Shown: piece by piece, positions 37,342 through 50,735 of the stretch
Layout of the letters: each line of letters starts with the position of its first letter
Position numbering within the stretch: position 1 is the first letter of the stretch
Assembly: GCF_022347565.1 (NCBI RefSeq)
Contig: NZ_JAKRGH010000002.1
Coordinates: 186,001-250,000, forward strand
DNA: 64,000 nucleotides
Reading direction: 5' to 3'
DNA from: Vibrio sp. Of7-15
GTDB taxonomy: Bacteria; Pseudomonadota; Gammaproteobacteria; Enterobacterales; Vibrionaceae
Position numbers and translations under genes: made by a program
Notes under the pieces: model-generated
Told to the model about the DNA's origin: nothing
The model's input: only the letters and a program-made list of their open reading frames with translations
The model's database searches: none

Positions 37342-39480
37342 ATGCGATCGTTATCAGTTCAATGGAAAATTACTCTTATTGCAGGCTCCTGCCTTCTTTT
37401 AACTGCTATTTCTCTGATTGGCTTTTCTCTTTATTCCTCCATTTCAAATCAAGTTGTGATTCAAGAACAGAGTGCAGATTTTGTTTCCAATAAATCTCAA
37501 CAGCTATTACTGAGTGAAGCCAGTGCTCAAGCAAGGGTGGTACAACAGTATTTAGATGAAGCGAGCTATCGTGCTGAAATGTTGGCGGAAAGCATCCTAT
37601 TTATCCAACAAAATGCAGAAGAAAATTACACCAACAGTTCTGAATTACGTGGGTCTATTAGTGAATTGCTTCGTCGTTCTGTGGAGCGCTTCGAAAATAT
37701 TTACGGTGCTTTTGTGATTTTTAAACCAGAGTTACTGGATGGAGAAGACAGCAATTATCATGATGCCGATTACGTGAGTTCAAATGGTAAAGGACGTTTT
37801 GCACCATATTGGTCGAAATTAGATAGCTCTAAAGAAGCTGTACTTAAGGTGATCACAGAGGCTGAAATAGCAGACTCTAGTATTGCCAGCAGCGGTGATG
37901 CAGCAAACGCATGGTATACATGCAGTTTGAACAATAATCGTATGTGTGTATTAAACCCCTATAAGTTTGATAATCAGAGCAAAGTTAATCTTATCAGCTC
38001 AATTACGGTTCCTTTAGTGAAAGAAGGGAAGGTAATCGGTGTGATGGGGATCGACCTTAAAGTTGATGCGCTGCAAGAGTACGTTCAAGTTGCCGATCAA
38101 GCTTTGTTTCATGGCGCTGGCTCTGTGAGTGTAGTGAGTGCGAATCGTGGATTAGTTGCCTGGGATTCGACGCCAGCTCGATTGGGGTCAGTTGTGTCTA
38201 CGCAAGATGGTATGCCAGCTCAGTTAACGTCATGGATAAGTCAGGGTAAAAAACAAGCAAGATGGAGTGATGATGGAAAATGGCTCTATGTATTTACTCC
38301 GATTGAGCTAAGTGGCAGTTATTGGGGAGTGGTGATGAAAATGCCACGTGAGAGTATTTTGAGTGATGCCACTTCTTTAAACACCCTTATTGAAGAGCAA
38401 GTGGAAACATCCATCAGTACCCAGATGATTACTGGTGTCGTATTCACGACCCTTGGTTTATTAATTATCTGGCTGGCGTCGTTTAAATTAGTGACTCCAA
38501 TTCGTGAAGTTGTCCGTCGTTTACAAGACATTGCAACAGGAGAGGGGGATTTAACACAACGCTTAGATGTAAAGTCGGATGATGAAATCGGTCAGCTTGC
38601 AACGTGGTTTAACCGCTTCTTAGATAAGCTTCAATCGACCATTAAGCAGGTTATCGACACTACCGATGAAATGGGAAATACTTCAACAGAAGCAACCAAC
38701 ATTGCCACAACGTCTCGAAGTGGCAGTGAGGCTCAGTTCCGTGAAATTGATATGGTGGCTACTGCGTCCGAAGAGATGACTCAAACCGCATCTTTAGTGG
38801 TGGATAATGCCGATATGGCTGTAAAAGCGGCTGGTGAAGCTGATGAGTCCGCGAAGTCTGGTCAATCAGTGGTTGAAGCATCTGCACAATCTATGCAAGA
38901 GCTTGTTGAGCGTATGGCTTTAGCAGTGCCTGTTGCGACGGAACTTGAGAAAAACAGCGTTAACATTAATGATATTTTATCGGTTATTGAAGGCATCTCA
39001 GAACAAACGAATTTATTAGCATTAAATGCAGCCATTGAAGCGGCACGAGCTGGTGAACAAGGCCGTGGCTTTGCTGTGGTTGCTGATGAAGTAAGACAAC
39101 TTGCTAGCCGAACTAACGATTCTATTGGTGAAATTCGTCAAGTTATTGAGCAACTACAAGCTGGAACGCGAAGCGTAGTAACGGCCATTTCTGAAGGTAA
39201 TCATTTAGCGGTAGAAACGGCTGAGCAAGTGAAACGTGCAGTGGATCGTTTAGGGGATATTTCTGAATCGGTTGCTGCGATACAAGATATGAATAGCCAA
39301 ATTGTTCGTGCTGCAGAAGAGCAACAGTCAGTATCAACTGAAGTTAACTGTAATGTGTCGAATATACGTGATTTGAGCCAGCAGATCTTAGATCAGGCAG
39401 CAGCTTCTGAACGTGTAGGGCAAGATATTTCGGACCTTTCATCCAGGCAGCAAAGTTTGGTGGGGCAGTTTAAGGTATAA
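37342..39480 (+). CDS. Methyl-accepting chemotaxis protein with a dCACHE-type sensor
   Basis: I start it at ATG 37342 (712 residues), eight bases after AAGGA; the frame opens at 37333. TM1 is at about 7-30, then a large periplasmic Cache-like domain (30-360; YAPFVIF-type [31 protein letters not shown]), then TM2 (about 365-385), HAMP ([20 protein letters not shown]), and a methyl-accepting signalling domain with the hairpin tip [20 protein letters not shown]. It reports to CheA/CheW and so to flagellar rotation. The ligand is unknown. Position after opp may be coincidental. Confidence 0.94.
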   Translation: MRSLSVQWKITLIAGSCLLLTAISLIGFSLYSSISNQVVIQEQSADFVSNKSQQLLLSEASAQARVVQQYLDEASYRAEMLAESILFIQQNAEENYTNSSELRGSISELLRRSVERFENIYGAFVIFKPELLDGEDSNYHDADYVSSNGKGRFAPYWSKLDSSKEAVLKVITEAEIADSSIASSGDAANAWYTCSLNNNRMCVLNPYKFDNQSKVNLISSITVPLVKEGKVIGVMGIDLKVDALQEYVQVADQALFHGAGSVSVVSANRGLVAWDSTPARLGSVVSTQDGMPAQLTSWISQGKKQARWSDDGKWLYVFTPIELSGSYWGVVMKMPRESILSDATSLNTLIEEQVETSISTQMITGVVFTTLGLLIIWLASFKLVTPIREVVRRLQDIATGEGDLTQRLDVKSDDEIGQLATWFNRFLDKLQSTIKQVIDTTDEMGNTSTEATNIATTSRSGSEAQFREIDMVATASEEMTQTASLVVDNADMAVKAAGEADESAKSGQSVVEASAQSMQELVERMALAVPVATELEKNSVNINDILSVIEGISEQTNLLALNAAIEAARAGEQGRGFAVVADEVRQLASRTNDSIGEIRQVIEQLQAGTRSVVTAISEGNHLAVETAEQVKRAVDRLGDISESVAAIQDMNSQIVRAAEEQQSVSTEVNCNVSNIRDLSQQILDQAAASERVGQDISDLSSRQQSLVGQFKV

Positions 39481-39503
39481 CTGACTTCTAATAAGTCATT
39501 AAT

Positions 39504-39550
39504 AAGCCGCTATGTTTTATGACAATAGCGGCTTTTTTATATCTGATTTG
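39504..39550 (+). terminator. Terminator after the chemoreceptor gene
   Basis: A 10-bp stem, AAGCCGCTAT / ATAGCGGCTT, with a 21-base loop is followed by a T run; it lies just before the convergent roxA stop. Confidence 0.8.
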
Positions 39551-39552
39551 TG

Positions 39553-40701
39553 TTATTCGTCTGCAGGGAACCATAAGCCTTGATTAGCCAATTGGGTTAG
39601 CATGGCAATAAAGGCGGGATTGTCTAGGTGTGTTTCAAGTAACTCTTGGTTGATTAACTCATTATCACACAATGCTTTTGCTGCTGGTGCCAGTTCAGGT
39701 GGCAGTTGGTATTTTTCACCGTTGATATAAACAATATTCGCTTGATCTGGGTGGTAAAAAGCACGTAAACCGCCTAATCGGCTTAATGTCTCACCGCTGG
39801 CTAAGAAGTCGTATACTTCACTGTTCTGCCAAGGTGGTTCTGCGGCGATAATATCTAGCTCATGACGTGATTGACTTAGGTATTCACCCATGAAGTCTTT
39901 GATGCTGTTTTTATCTTCTAAGGCTTTGGAAAGCATTTCAGAGAGCATAGTAAGATCTGATGCTTGGATAGCTCCTGCATTAGTTTGTGTTTTTAACTCT
40001 GGGTTGTGGTAGTGCTCATCCCCTTGATCATTGGCAATGATAAAGTCGGCAAAACCACTGAGTAGTTCTTGTTCTTTAGGAGAGCGGAAGCCAACAGAGT
40101 AGCTCATTGATGGCTCTAAGGCATAACCATCATGCGGGAAGCCTGGTGGTATATATAAAATATCTCCCGGCTCTAAAACGTCATCAATGATCGGTTCAAA
40201 GCCTGTGATTTGTCTTAGCACTGAGTGACGGCAAGTTTCTTCGTATTGTCCTTCATCTTTGGCACCAACACGCCAGTGGCGCTTACCAATCCCTTGAGTA
40301 ATGAATACATCATATTGATCGATGTGTGGACCTACGCCACCGTTAGGGACTGAATAGCTGATCATTAAGTCATCAATGAGCCAATTTGGAAGTTGGCGGA
40401 ATGGAGAAACAAGTTTGGCTGCCGTTGGGTGCCAGTGGTTTACGGCCTGAACGATAATAGACCAATTCGTTTCTGGTAAATCATTAAACAGAGATTCATC
40501 AAACGGGCCATGTTTGGCCTCCCAATTATCATCGAGATTAGACACAAAACGAGAATCAATTTCTTCTTCCATTGCTAGTCCCGCTAGTTCATCAGGTGTG
40601 AGTGGATCTTGGAAGTCTTTAAAGCCACCTTTAATGATTGTTGGCTTTTTTTGCCAATATTCAGAAAGGAATTCTTCAAGGGAAAAAGAGAGTTGGTACA
40701 T
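39553..40701 (-). CDS. roxA: Ribosomal protein L16 arginine 3-hydroxylase RoxA (YcfD)
   Basis: The 382-residue JmjC/cupin-type Fe(II)/2-oxoglutarate oxygenase has a metal-binding HIDQYD (HxD) followed by FPHDGYALEPSMSYSVGFR for the second His and the oxoglutarate site. The N-terminal FLSEYWQKKPTIIKGGFKDF is typical of the family, and the C-terminal winged-helix part is present, so length is normal. It hydroxylates an Arg of 50S protein L16 in an oxygen-dependent way. It is convergent with the chemoreceptor gene and separated from purB by about 120 bp. Confidence 0.95.
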   Translation of the reverse strand: MYQLSFSLEEFLSEYWQKKPTIIKGGFKDFQDPLTPDELAGLAMEEEIDSRFVSNLDDNWEAKHGPFDESLFNDLPETNWSIIVQAVNHWHPTAAKLVSPFRQLPNWLIDDLMISYSVPNGGVGPHIDQYDVFITQGIGKRHWRVGAKDEGQYEETCRHSVLRQITGFEPIIDDVLEPGDILYIPPGFPHDGYALEPSMSYSVGFRSPKEQELLSGFADFIIANDQGDEHYHNPELKTQTNAGAIQASDLTMLSEMLSKALEDKNSIKDFMGEYLSQSRHELDIIAAEPPWQNSEVYDFLASGETLSRLGGLRAFYHPDQANIVYINGEKYQLPPELAPAAKALCDNELINQELLETHLDNPAFIAMLTQLANQGLWFPADE

Positions 40702-40775
40702 GAGAGATGAAGCCTAAGTCTTGATATAAGTGTTGGTAATTTTAACAGACTGGCTGAAGAATTGAGAATAAAAGA

Positions 40776-40799
40776 AAGGTTGGCCAAGTGACCAACCTT
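40776..40799 (-). terminator. Terminator of the mnmA-hflD-purB operon
   Basis: An 8-bp stem, AAGGTTGG / CCAACCTT, has a pyrimidine-rich minus-strand tail TTCTTTT, downstream of purB. Confidence 0.75.
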
Positions 40800-40820
40800 A
40801 ATTATGAAGTTTGCGTAAGA

Positions 40821-42834
<2,014 letters not shown>

Positions 42835-42846
42835 GGTGGTTACTCC

Positions 42847-43959
42847 TTAAATACGCGCTTCAATAATGCCGCCACCTAGGCAGACATTGTCTTTATAGAA
42901 TACAGCAGACTGTCCTGGTGTGACAGCGATTTGAGCTTCATCAAAAATGACTTTGATATTTTCATCATCAACCGGAATGATGGTGCATGGTACATCTGTT
43001 TGGCGGTAACGAGTTTTCACTGTACAAACTAATGGCTCTTTAATGGCTTTACGGTCAACCCAATGAAGTTGAGAAGCCAATAGGCCATTCGATTTTAGTA
43101 GTGGGTGATCTTTGCCTTGCACAGCAATCAGCACATTACGCTTTAAATCTTTTTCAGCAACAAACCATGGCGCTTCATTACCACCGCCACCTTTTTGGCC
43201 GCCAATGTGAAGTCCTTTACGTTGGCCAAGGGTATGATACATCAGCCCTTGGTGTTCACCGATCACTTTACCTTCAGGGGTTTCAATTTTGCCTGGCTGT
43301 GCTGGCAGGTATTTTGATAAAAACTCAGTGAATTTACGTTCGCCGATGAAGCAAATACCCGTAGAGTCTTTTTTCTTAGCTGTAATTAGCCCTTGTTCTT
43401 CAGCAATTCGGCGCACTTCTGGTTTTTCGATTTGACCGACAGGGAATAAGCTTCGGGCAATTTGCTCATGGCTTAATGTGTACAAGAAGTAGCTTTGATC
43501 TTTATTGCTGTCTTTGCCACGCAGCATTTGAGGTAGCTCGCCATCTTGAGTTGGGAAAGTGCGATCAACGTAGTGTCCCATGGCAATGTAATCTGCTTCT
43601 AACACTTCGTCTGCAAATTCAAGGAAAGCTTTAAATTTGATTTCTTTGTTGCAAAGAATATCTGGGTTTGGTGTACGGCCAGCTTTGTATTCTTCTAAGA
43701 AGTATTCAAAGACATTGTCCCAATATTCTGCAGCAAAGTTAATGGTGTGGAGTGTGATACCCAATTTGTCACATACAGCTTGAGCATCCGCTAAATCTTC
43801 TGCGGCTGTGCAATATTCTTCGTTATCGTCTTCTTCCCAGTTTTTCATGAACAGGCCTTCGACCTGATACCCTTGCTGTTTTAGCAGGTAAGCTGACACG
43901 GAAGAATCGACTCCGCCGGACATGCCGACGATTACTTTTTTCTGGCTGTTGTCTGACAT
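42847..43959 (-). CDS. mnmA: tRNA-specific 2-thiouridylase MnmA
   Basis: MnmA thiolates U34 of tRNA-Lys, -Glu and -Gln using sulfur relayed by the Tus proteins. I start it at ATG 43959 (370 residues), seven codons inside the longest frame, where [20 protein letters not shown] aligns with orthologues. The PP-loop SGGVDSS, the catalytic Cys in [12 protein letters not shown] and the second Cys in [12 protein letters not shown] are all present. It is first of mnmA-hflD-purB. Confidence 0.97.
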   Translation of the reverse strand: MSDNSQKKVIVGMSGGVDSSVSAYLLKQQGYQVEGLFMKNWEEDDNEEYCTAAEDLADAQAVCDKLGITLHTINFAAEYWDNVFEYFLEEYKAGRTPNPDILCNKEIKFKAFLEFADEVLEADYIAMGHYVDRTFPTQDGELPQMLRGKDSNKDQSYFLYTLSHEQIARSLFPVGQIEKPEVRRIAEEQGLITAKKKDSTGICFIGERKFTEFLSKYLPAQPGKIETPEGKVIGEHQGLMYHTLGQRKGLHIGGQKGGGGNEAPWFVAEKDLKRNVLIAVQGKDHPLLKSNGLLASQLHWVDRKAIKEPLVCTVKTRYRQTDVPCTIIPVDDENIKVIFDEAQIAVTPGQSAVFYKDNVCLGGGIIEARI

Positions 43960-44089
43960 TTTATCTCTATTAAATATCACATGAATTCCGAAAACGGATT
44001 CTATCAGAAACCAAACAAAGGAAACAGATAGAGATCGAAATCACACTATGATTATTTGTGAATGAGTGTGATTGGAAAGTTGTAGCCCT

Positions 44090-44722
44090 TTATAAAGTGA
44101 CTTCTTTCCATTCGCCCGGAGCAAGATCCGCTACGGTCCAATCTGCCATTTTATAGCGAATTAAACGTAGGGTAGGGAAACCAATATAGGCTGTCATTCG
44201 TCGCACTTGACGATTTCTACCTTCGTGAATCGTAATTGCTAACCAAGTTGTTGGAATGTTTGCCCTGAATCGAACCGGAGGGTTTCTATCCCATACGTTA
44301 GGCTCCGCCATGATTTCCACTTTTGCAGGGAGGGTCATGCCATCTTTTAATTCGACGCCTCTGCGCAGTTTATCTAAATCCGCTTCGGTTGGTGCACCGT
44401 CAACTTGCACCCAGTATGTTTTAGGTGATTTAGATTTAGGCTGAGTTAACTTGGCCTGCAAAGCGCCATCATTTGTTAAAATTAAGAGACCTTCACTGTC
44501 TTTATCCAGTCTTCCCGCTGCGTAAACATCTTTTACGGGAATGAAATCTGCAAGTGTCGTATCACTCTCTTGGCCTGAGAATTGTGTCAAAACATTAAAT
44601 GGTTTGTTAAATAAAATTATTTTTTGTGGGCCGCGTTGGCGTTTTTCAGTTTTACGTACACGAGATGGTCTGCGTCCATTTTTAGGGCGTGGTTGCTGGC
44701 TTGAGTGAACTTTTGGCTTCAT
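44090..44722 (-). CDS. rluE: 23S rRNA pseudouridine(2457) synthase RluE
   Basis: The 210-residue RsuA-family synthase has the catalytic Asp in [20 protein letters not shown] and a basic N-terminus (about residues 1-32) instead of an S4 domain, as in Rlu[13 protein letters not shown] is the family's C-terminal motif. It modifies U2457 of 23S rRNA. It diverges from icd, the arrangement in E. coli, which supports the symbol over other RsuA-type enzymes. Confidence 0.93.
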   Translation of the reverse strand: MKPKVHSSQQPRPKNGRRPSRVRKTEKRQRGPQKIILFNKPFNVLTQFSGQESDTTLADFIPVKDVYAAGRLDKDSEGLLILTNDGALQAKLTQPKSKSPKTYWVQVDGAPTEADLDKLRRGVELKDGMTLPAKVEIMAEPNVWDRNPPVRFRANIPTTWLAITIHEGRNRQVRRMTAYIGFPTLRLIRYKMADWTVADLAPGEWKEVTL

Positions 44723-44865
44723 AAGTAGTCGATTCTTTTAACATGTAACAAATGTGACGCGGGTATTATACGGAAATATCTTGATTGGCGTGTAGTTAAA
44801 TTATCTGCTATGTTTTGCGCGCATCTTACAAAAAGATAACAAATGGACGCTAGGAGTATTATTAA

Positions 44866-46119
44866 ATGGAAAGTAAAGTAGTTGTACCTGCCCAAGGTGA
44901 AAAAATCTCTGTAGACGGCAACGGTAAACTAATTGTACCTAACAACCCTATCATTCCTTTCATTGAAGGTGACGGCATCGGTATTGATGTTAGCCCGGCA
45001 ATGATTAAAGTGGTTGATGCAGCAGTTGAGAAGGCATACTCAGGTGCTCGTAAAATCGAGTGGATGGAAATCTACACGGGTGAAAAATCAACTCAAATCT
45101 ATGGTGAAGATGCTTGGCTACCAGCTGAAACACTAGATTTCGTACGTGACTACCATGTCGCTATTAAAGGCCCACTAACGACGCCAGTTGGTGGCGGTAT
45201 TCGCTCTCTAAACGTAGCACTTCGTCAAGAACTTGACCTATACGTATGTCTACGTCCTGTACGTTACTACACTGGTACACCGAGCCCTCTGAAAAATCCA
45301 GAACTAACAGATATGGTTATCTTCCGTGAAAACTCAGAAGATATCTATGCTGGTATCGAGTATCAAGCAGATACTCCAGAAGCTAAAAAGGTTATCGAAT
45401 TCCTGAAAGGTGAAATGGGCGCAACGAAGATCCGTTTCTCTGATAACTGTGGTATTGGTATTAAACCAACGTCTGAAGAAGGCACTAAGCGTCTTGTTCG
45501 TTCTGCTCTTCAATACACAATCGACAACGACCGTGACTCATTAACTCTTGTGCACAAGGGTAACATCATGAAGTTCACTGAAGGTGCGTTTAAAGATTGG
45601 GGTTACGAGATCGCAAAAGAAGAGTTTGGTGCTGAGCTGCTAGACGGTGGTCCATGGATGACGTTCAAAAACCCTAACACGGGTAAAGAGATCGTTGTTA
45701 AAGACTGTATCGCTGATGCGTTCCTACAGCAGATTCTACTTCGTCCAGCTGAGTACGACGTAATCGCAACAATGAACCTTAACGGTGACTATGTTTCTGA
45801 TGCACTAGCGGCACAAGTTGGTGGTATTGGCATCGCACCTGGTGCAAACATCGGTGATGGTATTGCTCTGTTTGAAGCGACTCACGGTACCGCTCCTAAG
45901 TACGCAGGCCAAGATAAAGTGAACCCTGGTTCATTAATTCTTTCTGCTGAAATGATGCTTCGTCACCTAGGCTGGACAGAATCAGCAGACCTTATTATTA
46001 AAGGTATGGAAGGCGCGATTGCAAATAAAACAGTGACTTATGATTTTGAACGTCTAATGGATGATGCTCAGCTACGTAAGTGTTCTGAATTTGCAGACGA
46101 CATGATTTCGCAAATGTAA
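44866..46119 (+). CDS. icd: NADP-dependent isocitrate dehydrogenase
   Basis: The 417-residue TCA-cycle enzyme oxidises isocitrate to 2-oxoglutarate. The substrate loop [20 protein letters not shown] includes the Ser that AceK phosphorylates in E. coli. [20 protein letters not shown] and [14 protein letters not shown] are the metal- and NADP-binding regions. The GGAG ribosome site and single-gene transcription unit with its own terminator fit orthologues. Codon use looks highly biased, consistent with strong expression. Confidence 0.98.
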   Translation: MESKVVVPAQGEKISVDGNGKLIVPNNPIIPFIEGDGIGIDVSPAMIKVVDAAVEKAYSGARKIEWMEIYTGEKSTQIYGEDAWLPAETLDFVRDYHVAIKGPLTTPVGGGIRSLNVALRQELDLYVCLRPVRYYTGTPSPLKNPELTDMVIFRENSEDIYAGIEYQADTPEAKKVIEFLKGEMGATKIRFSDNCGIGIKPTSEEGTKRLVRSALQYTIDNDRDSLTLVHKGNIMKFTEGAFKDWGYEIAKEEFGAELLDGGPWMTFKNPNTGKEIVVKDCIADAFLQQILLRPAEYDVIATMNLNGDYVSDALAAQVGGIGIAPGANIGDGIALFEATHGTAPKYAGQDKVNPGSLILSAEMMLRHLGWTESADLIIKGMEGAIANKTVTYDFERLMDDAQLRKCSEFADDMISQM

Positions 46120-46140
46120 TTGAAATCGGTTGATTGTTTA

Positions 46141-46171
46141 AAAGCTCAGTAGTTTTTACTGGGCTTTTTTT
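46141..46171 (+). terminator. Terminator of icd
   Basis: An 11-bp stem with one G-T pair, AAAGCTCAGTA / TACTGGGCTTT, with a 5-base loop and a seven-T tail. Confidence 0.88.
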
Positions 46172-46220
46172 ATAAGAGGGGTACTAGCATTTAGTATGGG
46201 GGTTTTAGTCTTAAAAACAA

Positions 46221-46244
46221 AAAGAGAGCCGATAAGCTCCCTTT
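46221..46244 (-). terminator. Terminator of cspD
   Basis: A 9-position stem with one mismatch, AAAGAGAGC / GCTCCCTTT, has an A-rich left flank giving a U-tail on the minus strand. Confidence 0.65.
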
Positions 46245-46277
46245 TAGTCAGTTTAGTTCTGCCTGCTATAGAACTGC

Positions 46278-46499
46278 CTATTTAGCGGCTTCACCCTCAA
46301 GAGGAGTGATTTCACTAGCATGGAAACCTTTTGGTCCTTCCTGAATTTCGTAAGAAACCGTTTGTCCTGCTTTTAACGTTCGGTAACCTTCCATTTGAAT
46401 CGTGGAATAGTGCGCGAATACATCGCCATCTTCCCCTTCAGGACAAATGAAACCAAAACCTTTTGCATTGTTAAACCATTTTACAGTACCTGTTGCCAT
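46278..46499 (-). CDS. cspD: Cold-shock-domain protein CspD
   Basis: I start it at ATG 46499 (73 residues), with GAGGG nine bases ahead; an in-frame ATG three codons earlier sits too close to the ribosome site. The RNP motifs GFGFICP and VFAHYSTI mark the nucleic-acid-binding cold-shock domain. CspD in E. coli inhibits replication and rises in stationary phase. It diverges from clpS, as in E. coli, which supports CspD over other Csp paralogues. Confidence 0.94.
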   Translation of the reverse strand: MATGTVKWFNNAKGFGFICPEGEDGDVFAHYSTIQMEGYRTLKAGQTVSYEIQEGPKGFHASEITPLEGEAAK

Positions 46500-46953
46500 G
46501 CTATACATCCCTCTTGCATATCGAATCAGTAGCGCCCCAAGAATTGAATTTAAATGCGCTATAGATGCAGTTTATATCCACTACAGGTAACACTTTAGTA
46601 AAAATAGGCCAACAGTCAAGTGCAATTGCGGACATATTGAAACATTTCACCTAAGTATCACAGTTAGGAATAATCTAGCAGCATCAGATGAGACTTATAT
46701 GATTTGTCATTGGGGATAAATACAAACGAAATCATGCTGACATAAAAGCGAATAACCCCACGGTTTTAGGCTAAAGTCGTAGAGCGGAAGATGAAGATAG
46801 AAATGTTTTATTTGCTGGAATACAATTGGTGCATTAGTCTGAGTATATAGGTGGATGTTTTTACTCAGCTACTTTGATATCAGTAGAATGAAATAAGAAC
46901 TAACTGATTGTTAAGAATGAGATTCTCTACCTAAGTTATAAGTTGACACGATT
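46500..46953. other. cspD-clpS divergent intergenic region
   Basis: This 454-bp AT-rich stretch should contain promoters for both divergent genes. I see no clear operator, hairpin or small ORF with a ribosome site. Confidence 0.5.
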
Positions 46954-47274
46954 ATGAGTAAGTTATATGAATGGGTAACACCCGATTCTGATATTGCAGA
47001 AAAGGAAAAAACCAAAGTTAAGCCACCATCGATGTATAAGGTGATCTTAAATAATGACGATTATACGCCGATGGATTTTGTAATTGAGATCCTAGAAAAA
47101 TTTTTCTCTATGGACTTGGAGAAAGCAACACAGTTGATGCTCTCCGTACATTATGATGGTAAAGCGATATGCGGAACCTATACCGCTGAGGTGGCAGAAA
47201 CGAAAGTCGCTCAAGTAAATATGTACGCTAGAGAACATGAACATCCACTACTGTGTACGATGGAGCAGGCTTAG
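46954..47274 (+). CDS. clpS: ATP-dependent Clp protease adaptor ClpS
   Basis: The 106-residue adaptor delivers N-degron substrates to ClpAP. The core [20 protein letters not shown] contains the NDDYTPM motif of the N-end residue pocket, and the [20 protein letters not shown] segment contacts ClpA. The N-terminal extension is flexible, as expected. It lies 46 bp upstream of clpA, and the bpt and aat genes that create leucyl/phenylalanyl degrons are within 5 kb. Confidence 0.98.
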   Translation: MSKLYEWVTPDSDIAEKEKTKVKPPSMYKVILNNDDYTPMDFVIEILEKFFSMDLEKATQLMLSVHYDGKAICGTYTAEVAETKVAQVNMYAREHEHPLLCTMEQA

Positions 47275-47289
47275 GCTTGTTCTGGCACG

Positions 47290-47306
47290 CCACCAAAGGT
47301 GGTTTT
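47290..47306 (+). terminator. Small hairpin between clpS and clpA
   Basis: CCACC-AAA-GGTGG followed by TTTT forms a short attenuator-like hairpin that could lower clpA relative to clpS. Confidence 0.4.
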
Positions 47307-47320
47307 AAGGGGAGGTGCCT

Positions 47321-49585
47321 ATGTTAAATAAAGAACTTGAAGCAAGCTTGAATGGTGCATTTGCTCGTGCAAGAGAAAAACGTCATGAATTTATGACGGT
47401 AGAGCATTTGCTGTTGGCACTATTAGAAAATATTGCAGCACGTGAAGCTTTGCTTGCTTGCCGAGCTGATATTGAAGCTCTTCGTAAAGAGCTTGATTCC
47501 TTCATCGATCAAACGACACCATTAATTCCTGCTGATGATGAAAGCAGAGAAACTCAACCGACATTGAGCTTTCAACGAGTGCTGCAACGTGCAGTGTTCC
47601 ATGTTCAGTCTTCTGGGCGAAGTGAAGTAACGGGCGCCAACGTGCTTGTTGCTATTTTTAGTGAACAAGAATCACACGCTGCTTACTTACTTAAGAAAAA
47701 CGATATTAGCCGCCTTGATATTGTTAACTTCATTTCCCACGGTACAACCAAAGAAAGTAATGATGATTTATCACAAAGCAACAATGAGTTAAGTGATGAA
47801 TCCCGTGCAGAGACTCCAGCAGAAGAACGATTAGAGAACTTTGCCACGAACTTAAACCAGTTAGCAAAAGTTGGTGGTATCGATCCTCTTATTGGTCGTG
47901 ACAAAGAGCTTGAACGTACTATTCAAGTCCTTTGCCGTCGTCGTAAGAATAACCCTCTATTGGTTGGTGAAGCTGGTGTTGGTAAAACGGCTATCGCCGA
48001 GGGGTTGGCATGGCGCATTGTTGAAGGGCAAGTGCCTGACGTTATCCAAGATTGCATTATCTACTCTCTGGATATCGGTTCACTTCTAGCTGGTACTAAA
48101 TACCGTGGCGACTTCGAAAAACGTTTTAAAGGTATTTTGAAACAGCTGGAAAAAGAAGAGCATGCAGTGCTGTTCATCGATGAGATCCATACCATTATTG
48201 GTGCGGGCGCGGCGTCGGGTGGCCAAGTTGATGCGGCAAACCTAATTAAGCCATTATTAAGTAGCGGTAAATTGCGTTGTATTGGTTCAACGACTTACCA
48301 AGAGCACAATACGATTTTTGAAAAAGAACGTGCATTAGCCCGCCGTTTCCAAAAAATTGATATTGTTGAGCCTTCATTAGACGATACGACCAAAATCCTA
48401 ATTGGTCTTAAATCGAAGTATGAAGCTCACCACGAAGTACGCTACACCAATAAAGCATTGCGTGCCGCAGTAGAGTTATCAGCGAAGTACATTAATGAGC
48501 GTCATCTACCTGATAAGGCGATTGATGTTATTGATGAAGCTGGTGCGCGTTGTCGCTTGGCTCCAGTGAGTCGCCGTAAGAAAACGGTGAATGTGGGTGA
48601 TATCGAATCCATGGTCGCTAAAATGGCACGTATCCCTGAAAAATCAGTTTCATCGTCAGACAAAGATGTGCTGCAAAGTTTAGACAATAAACTAAAAATG
48701 TTAGTGTTTGGACAGAATCAAGCCATTGATGTTTTATGTGAGGCGATTAAGCTAAGCCGCGCTGGTTTAGGTGCAGAGAATAAGCCTGTAGGCTCTTTCT
48801 TATTTGCAGGCCCTACAGGGGTGGGTAAAACAGAAGTCACCGTTCAGTTAGCAAAATCGTTAGGTATTGAACTGCTTCGATTTGATATGTCTGAATACGG
48901 TGAGCGCCACACGGTTAGCCGTTTGATCGGTGCTCCTCCTGGCTATGTTGGGTATGATCAAGGTGGCTTATTAACGGATGCTGTAATTAAAACGCCGCAC
49001 TCGGTTGTACTACTTGATGAAATTGAAAAAGCTCACCCAGATGTATTTAACCTGTTACTGCAAGTAATGGATAACGGCACTCTAACGGATAATAATGGCC
49101 GTAAAGCCGATTTCCGTAATGTTATTTTTGTGATGACGACAAATGCTGGTGTTGCTGAGACTGTTCGTAAGTCGATTGGTTTGATTCAACAAGATCACAC
49201 ATTAGATGCAATGAGTGAAATTAAGAAAGTCTTCACGCCTGAATTTAGAAACCGTTTGGATAATATCATTTGGTTTAATAGCCTTGAAAAAGAGGTGATT
49301 TCACAAGTTGTTGATAAATTCATTGTGGAACTGCAAGCTCAGCTAGATGCTCGTGGCGTTTCTATGGAAGTATCAGAGAAAGCAAAATCTTGGTTATCTG
49401 ATCGAGGTTATGATAAAGCGATGGGCGCTCGTCCAATGGCCCGCGTCATTCAAGAAAATCTGAAAAAACCATTAGCGAATGAGTTACTTTTCGGTGAGTT
49501 GACTAATGGTGGCACAGTACGTGTTGATTTAGTGGAAGATGAATTGACCTTTGATTTTAGTAGTGAAAGCGAAGCTGTACACTAA
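47321..49585 (+). CDS. clpA: ATP-dependent Clp protease ATPase subunit ClpA
   Basis: The 754-residue unfoldase has an N-terminal Clp repeat domain (1-145), an AAA+ D1 with Walker [16 protein letters not shown] and Walker [11 protein letters not shown], and a D2 with [18 protein letters not shown] and [13 protein letters not shown]. It feeds substrates to ClpP. I start it at ATG 47321, six bases after a perfect GGAGG, rather than the GTG two codons earlier that overlaps the ribosome site. A bidirectional terminator separates it from infA. Confidence 0.98.
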   Translation: MLNKELEASLNGAFARAREKRHEFMTVEHLLLALLENIAAREALLACRADIEALRKELDSFIDQTTPLIPADDESRETQPTLSFQRVLQRAVFHVQSSGRSEVTGANVLVAIFSEQESHAAYLLKKNDISRLDIVNFISHGTTKESNDDLSQSNNELSDESRAETPAEERLENFATNLNQLAKVGGIDPLIGRDKELERTIQVLCRRRKNNPLLVGEAGVGKTAIAEGLAWRIVEGQVPDVIQDCIIYSLDIGSLLAGTKYRGDFEKRFKGILKQLEKEEHAVLFIDEIHTIIGAGAASGGQVDAANLIKPLLSSGKLRCIGSTTYQEHNTIFEKERALARRFQKIDIVEPSLDDTTKILIGLKSKYEAHHEVRYTNKALRAAVELSAKYINERHLPDKAIDVIDEAGARCRLAPVSRRKKTVNVGDIESMVAKMARIPEKSVSSSDKDVLQSLDNKLKMLVFGQNQAIDVLCEAIKLSRAGLGAENKPVGSFLFAGPTGVGKTEVTVQLAKSLGIELLRFDMSEYGERHTVSRLIGAPPGYVGYDQGGLLTDAVIKTPHSVVLLDEIEKAHPDVFNLLLQVMDNGTLTDNNGRKADFRNVIFVMTTNAGVAETVRKSIGLIQQDHTLDAMSEIKKVFTPEFRNRLDNIIWFNSLEKEVISQVVDKFIVELQAQLDARGVSMEVSEKAKSWLSDRGYDKAMGARPMARVIQENLKKPLANELLFGELTNGGTVRVDLVEDELTFDFSSESEAVH

Positions 49586-49610
49586 GGTTCATTGATAATA
49601 TCTCATAATA

Positions 49611-49636
49611 AAAAACCCGGTATGGACCGGGTTTTT
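49611..49636. terminator. Bidirectional terminator, clpA / infA
   Basis: An 11-bp perfect stem, AAAAACCCGGT / ACCGGGTTTTT, with a 4-base loop. A/T runs on both sides serve the convergent genes. Confidence 0.95.
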
Positions 49637-49663
49637 TTATATTCTGTATTTTAATGCAGAAGA

Positions 49664-49882
<219 letters not shown>

Positions 49883-49966
49883 TTAATCCTCTTAGACAGC
49901 TTAGCCTGTTTTTTGACTGGCAGATAATGCCTTCAAAATGGGGTGATGTAAAGTTTGGGCTGCATT

Positions 49967-50659
49967 TTAACCCTGCCATCCACCATTTACTAGCTTTTGA
50001 TGAGGTTTAAAGCGCACTTTATAACTCATTTGGTGGCATTCATTGATTTGGTAGCCAGGATAGAGCCATTTTTTATTTTTTGTCTGACAATATTGCAGTT
50101 GCACTAAGATGCACAATGTCCCAATAGACAGTTTAATATCTGGATCAAAAAATGTGTACATTGCACTAACCGATTGCGGCATTACGTCTGTAACCGCAAT
50201 TGCAATCAGCCTTCCATGTTTATAAATGTGCAAGAACTGAGTATTCATCCATTTACTGTGGCTAAACTCAAAAAATTGTTCTTTATTTGCAGGAAACATT
50301 GATCCACTCTGATGTCGAATACGAATGTATTTTTCGTAGAGATCAAACCATTGGTCATCGAGGGTGTCTTTCATTACCCAATCAAATTCTGAAATGACTT
50401 TTTGTAAGCGCTTTTGGCTCTTGGATGGGACAAAGTTGATAGCATCGATACGTAGTGGGGTACAAGCGTTGCAAAGTTCACACATTGGCTTATAGATGGC
50501 GTTACCACTGCGTCGGTATCCAGCGGAAAGCAGCATTTCGTAACCTGAGGTTGAATGCCAATGGCTGTCCATGACAACAGCAAGCCTTTCTCTTTGTTCA
50601 GGCAAATAGCTGCAGCTTTGTGTTGGAGTAACGCCAACATGTAAAGGGATCTGTTCCAT
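49967..50659 (-). CDS. bpt: Aspartate/glutamate leucyltransferase Bpt (ATE1-like)
   Basis: The 230-residue protein has the ATE-N Cys cluster (CSYLPEQRERLAVV, CELCNACTPLRIDA) and the ATE-C domain (WLYPGYQINECHQMSYKVRF). Bpt uses leucyl-tRNA to add Leu to N-terminal Asp or Glu, making a degron for ClpS-ClpAP, unlike eukaryotic arginyltransferases. It sits between infA and aat; all three face the same way next to clpSA, forming an N-degron cluster. Confidence 0.95.
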   Translation of the reverse strand: MEQIPLHVGVTPTQSCSYLPEQRERLAVVMDSHWHSTSGYEMLLSAGYRRSGNAIYKPMCELCNACTPLRIDAINFVPSKSQKRLQKVISEFDWVMKDTLDDQWFDLYEKYIRIRHQSGSMFPANKEQFFEFSHSKWMNTQFLHIYKHGRLIAIAVTDVMPQSVSAMYTFFDPDIKLSIGTLCILVQLQYCQTKNKKWLYPGYQINECHQMSYKVRFKPHQKLVNGGWQG

Positions 50660-50735
50660 AATTTAAGTATGTACCGAATTACTATTCCAGCAATAAAATA
50701 GTTTGTAATCTAGCAATACACAATAGATCAATATG

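Noticed and set aside
44038..44074. Terminator of rluE or mnmA
   Set aside because: AATCACACT / AGTGTGATT forms a 9-bp stem, but the loop is about 17 bases and there is no U tail; it lies between two genes of the same strand, so its role is unclear.
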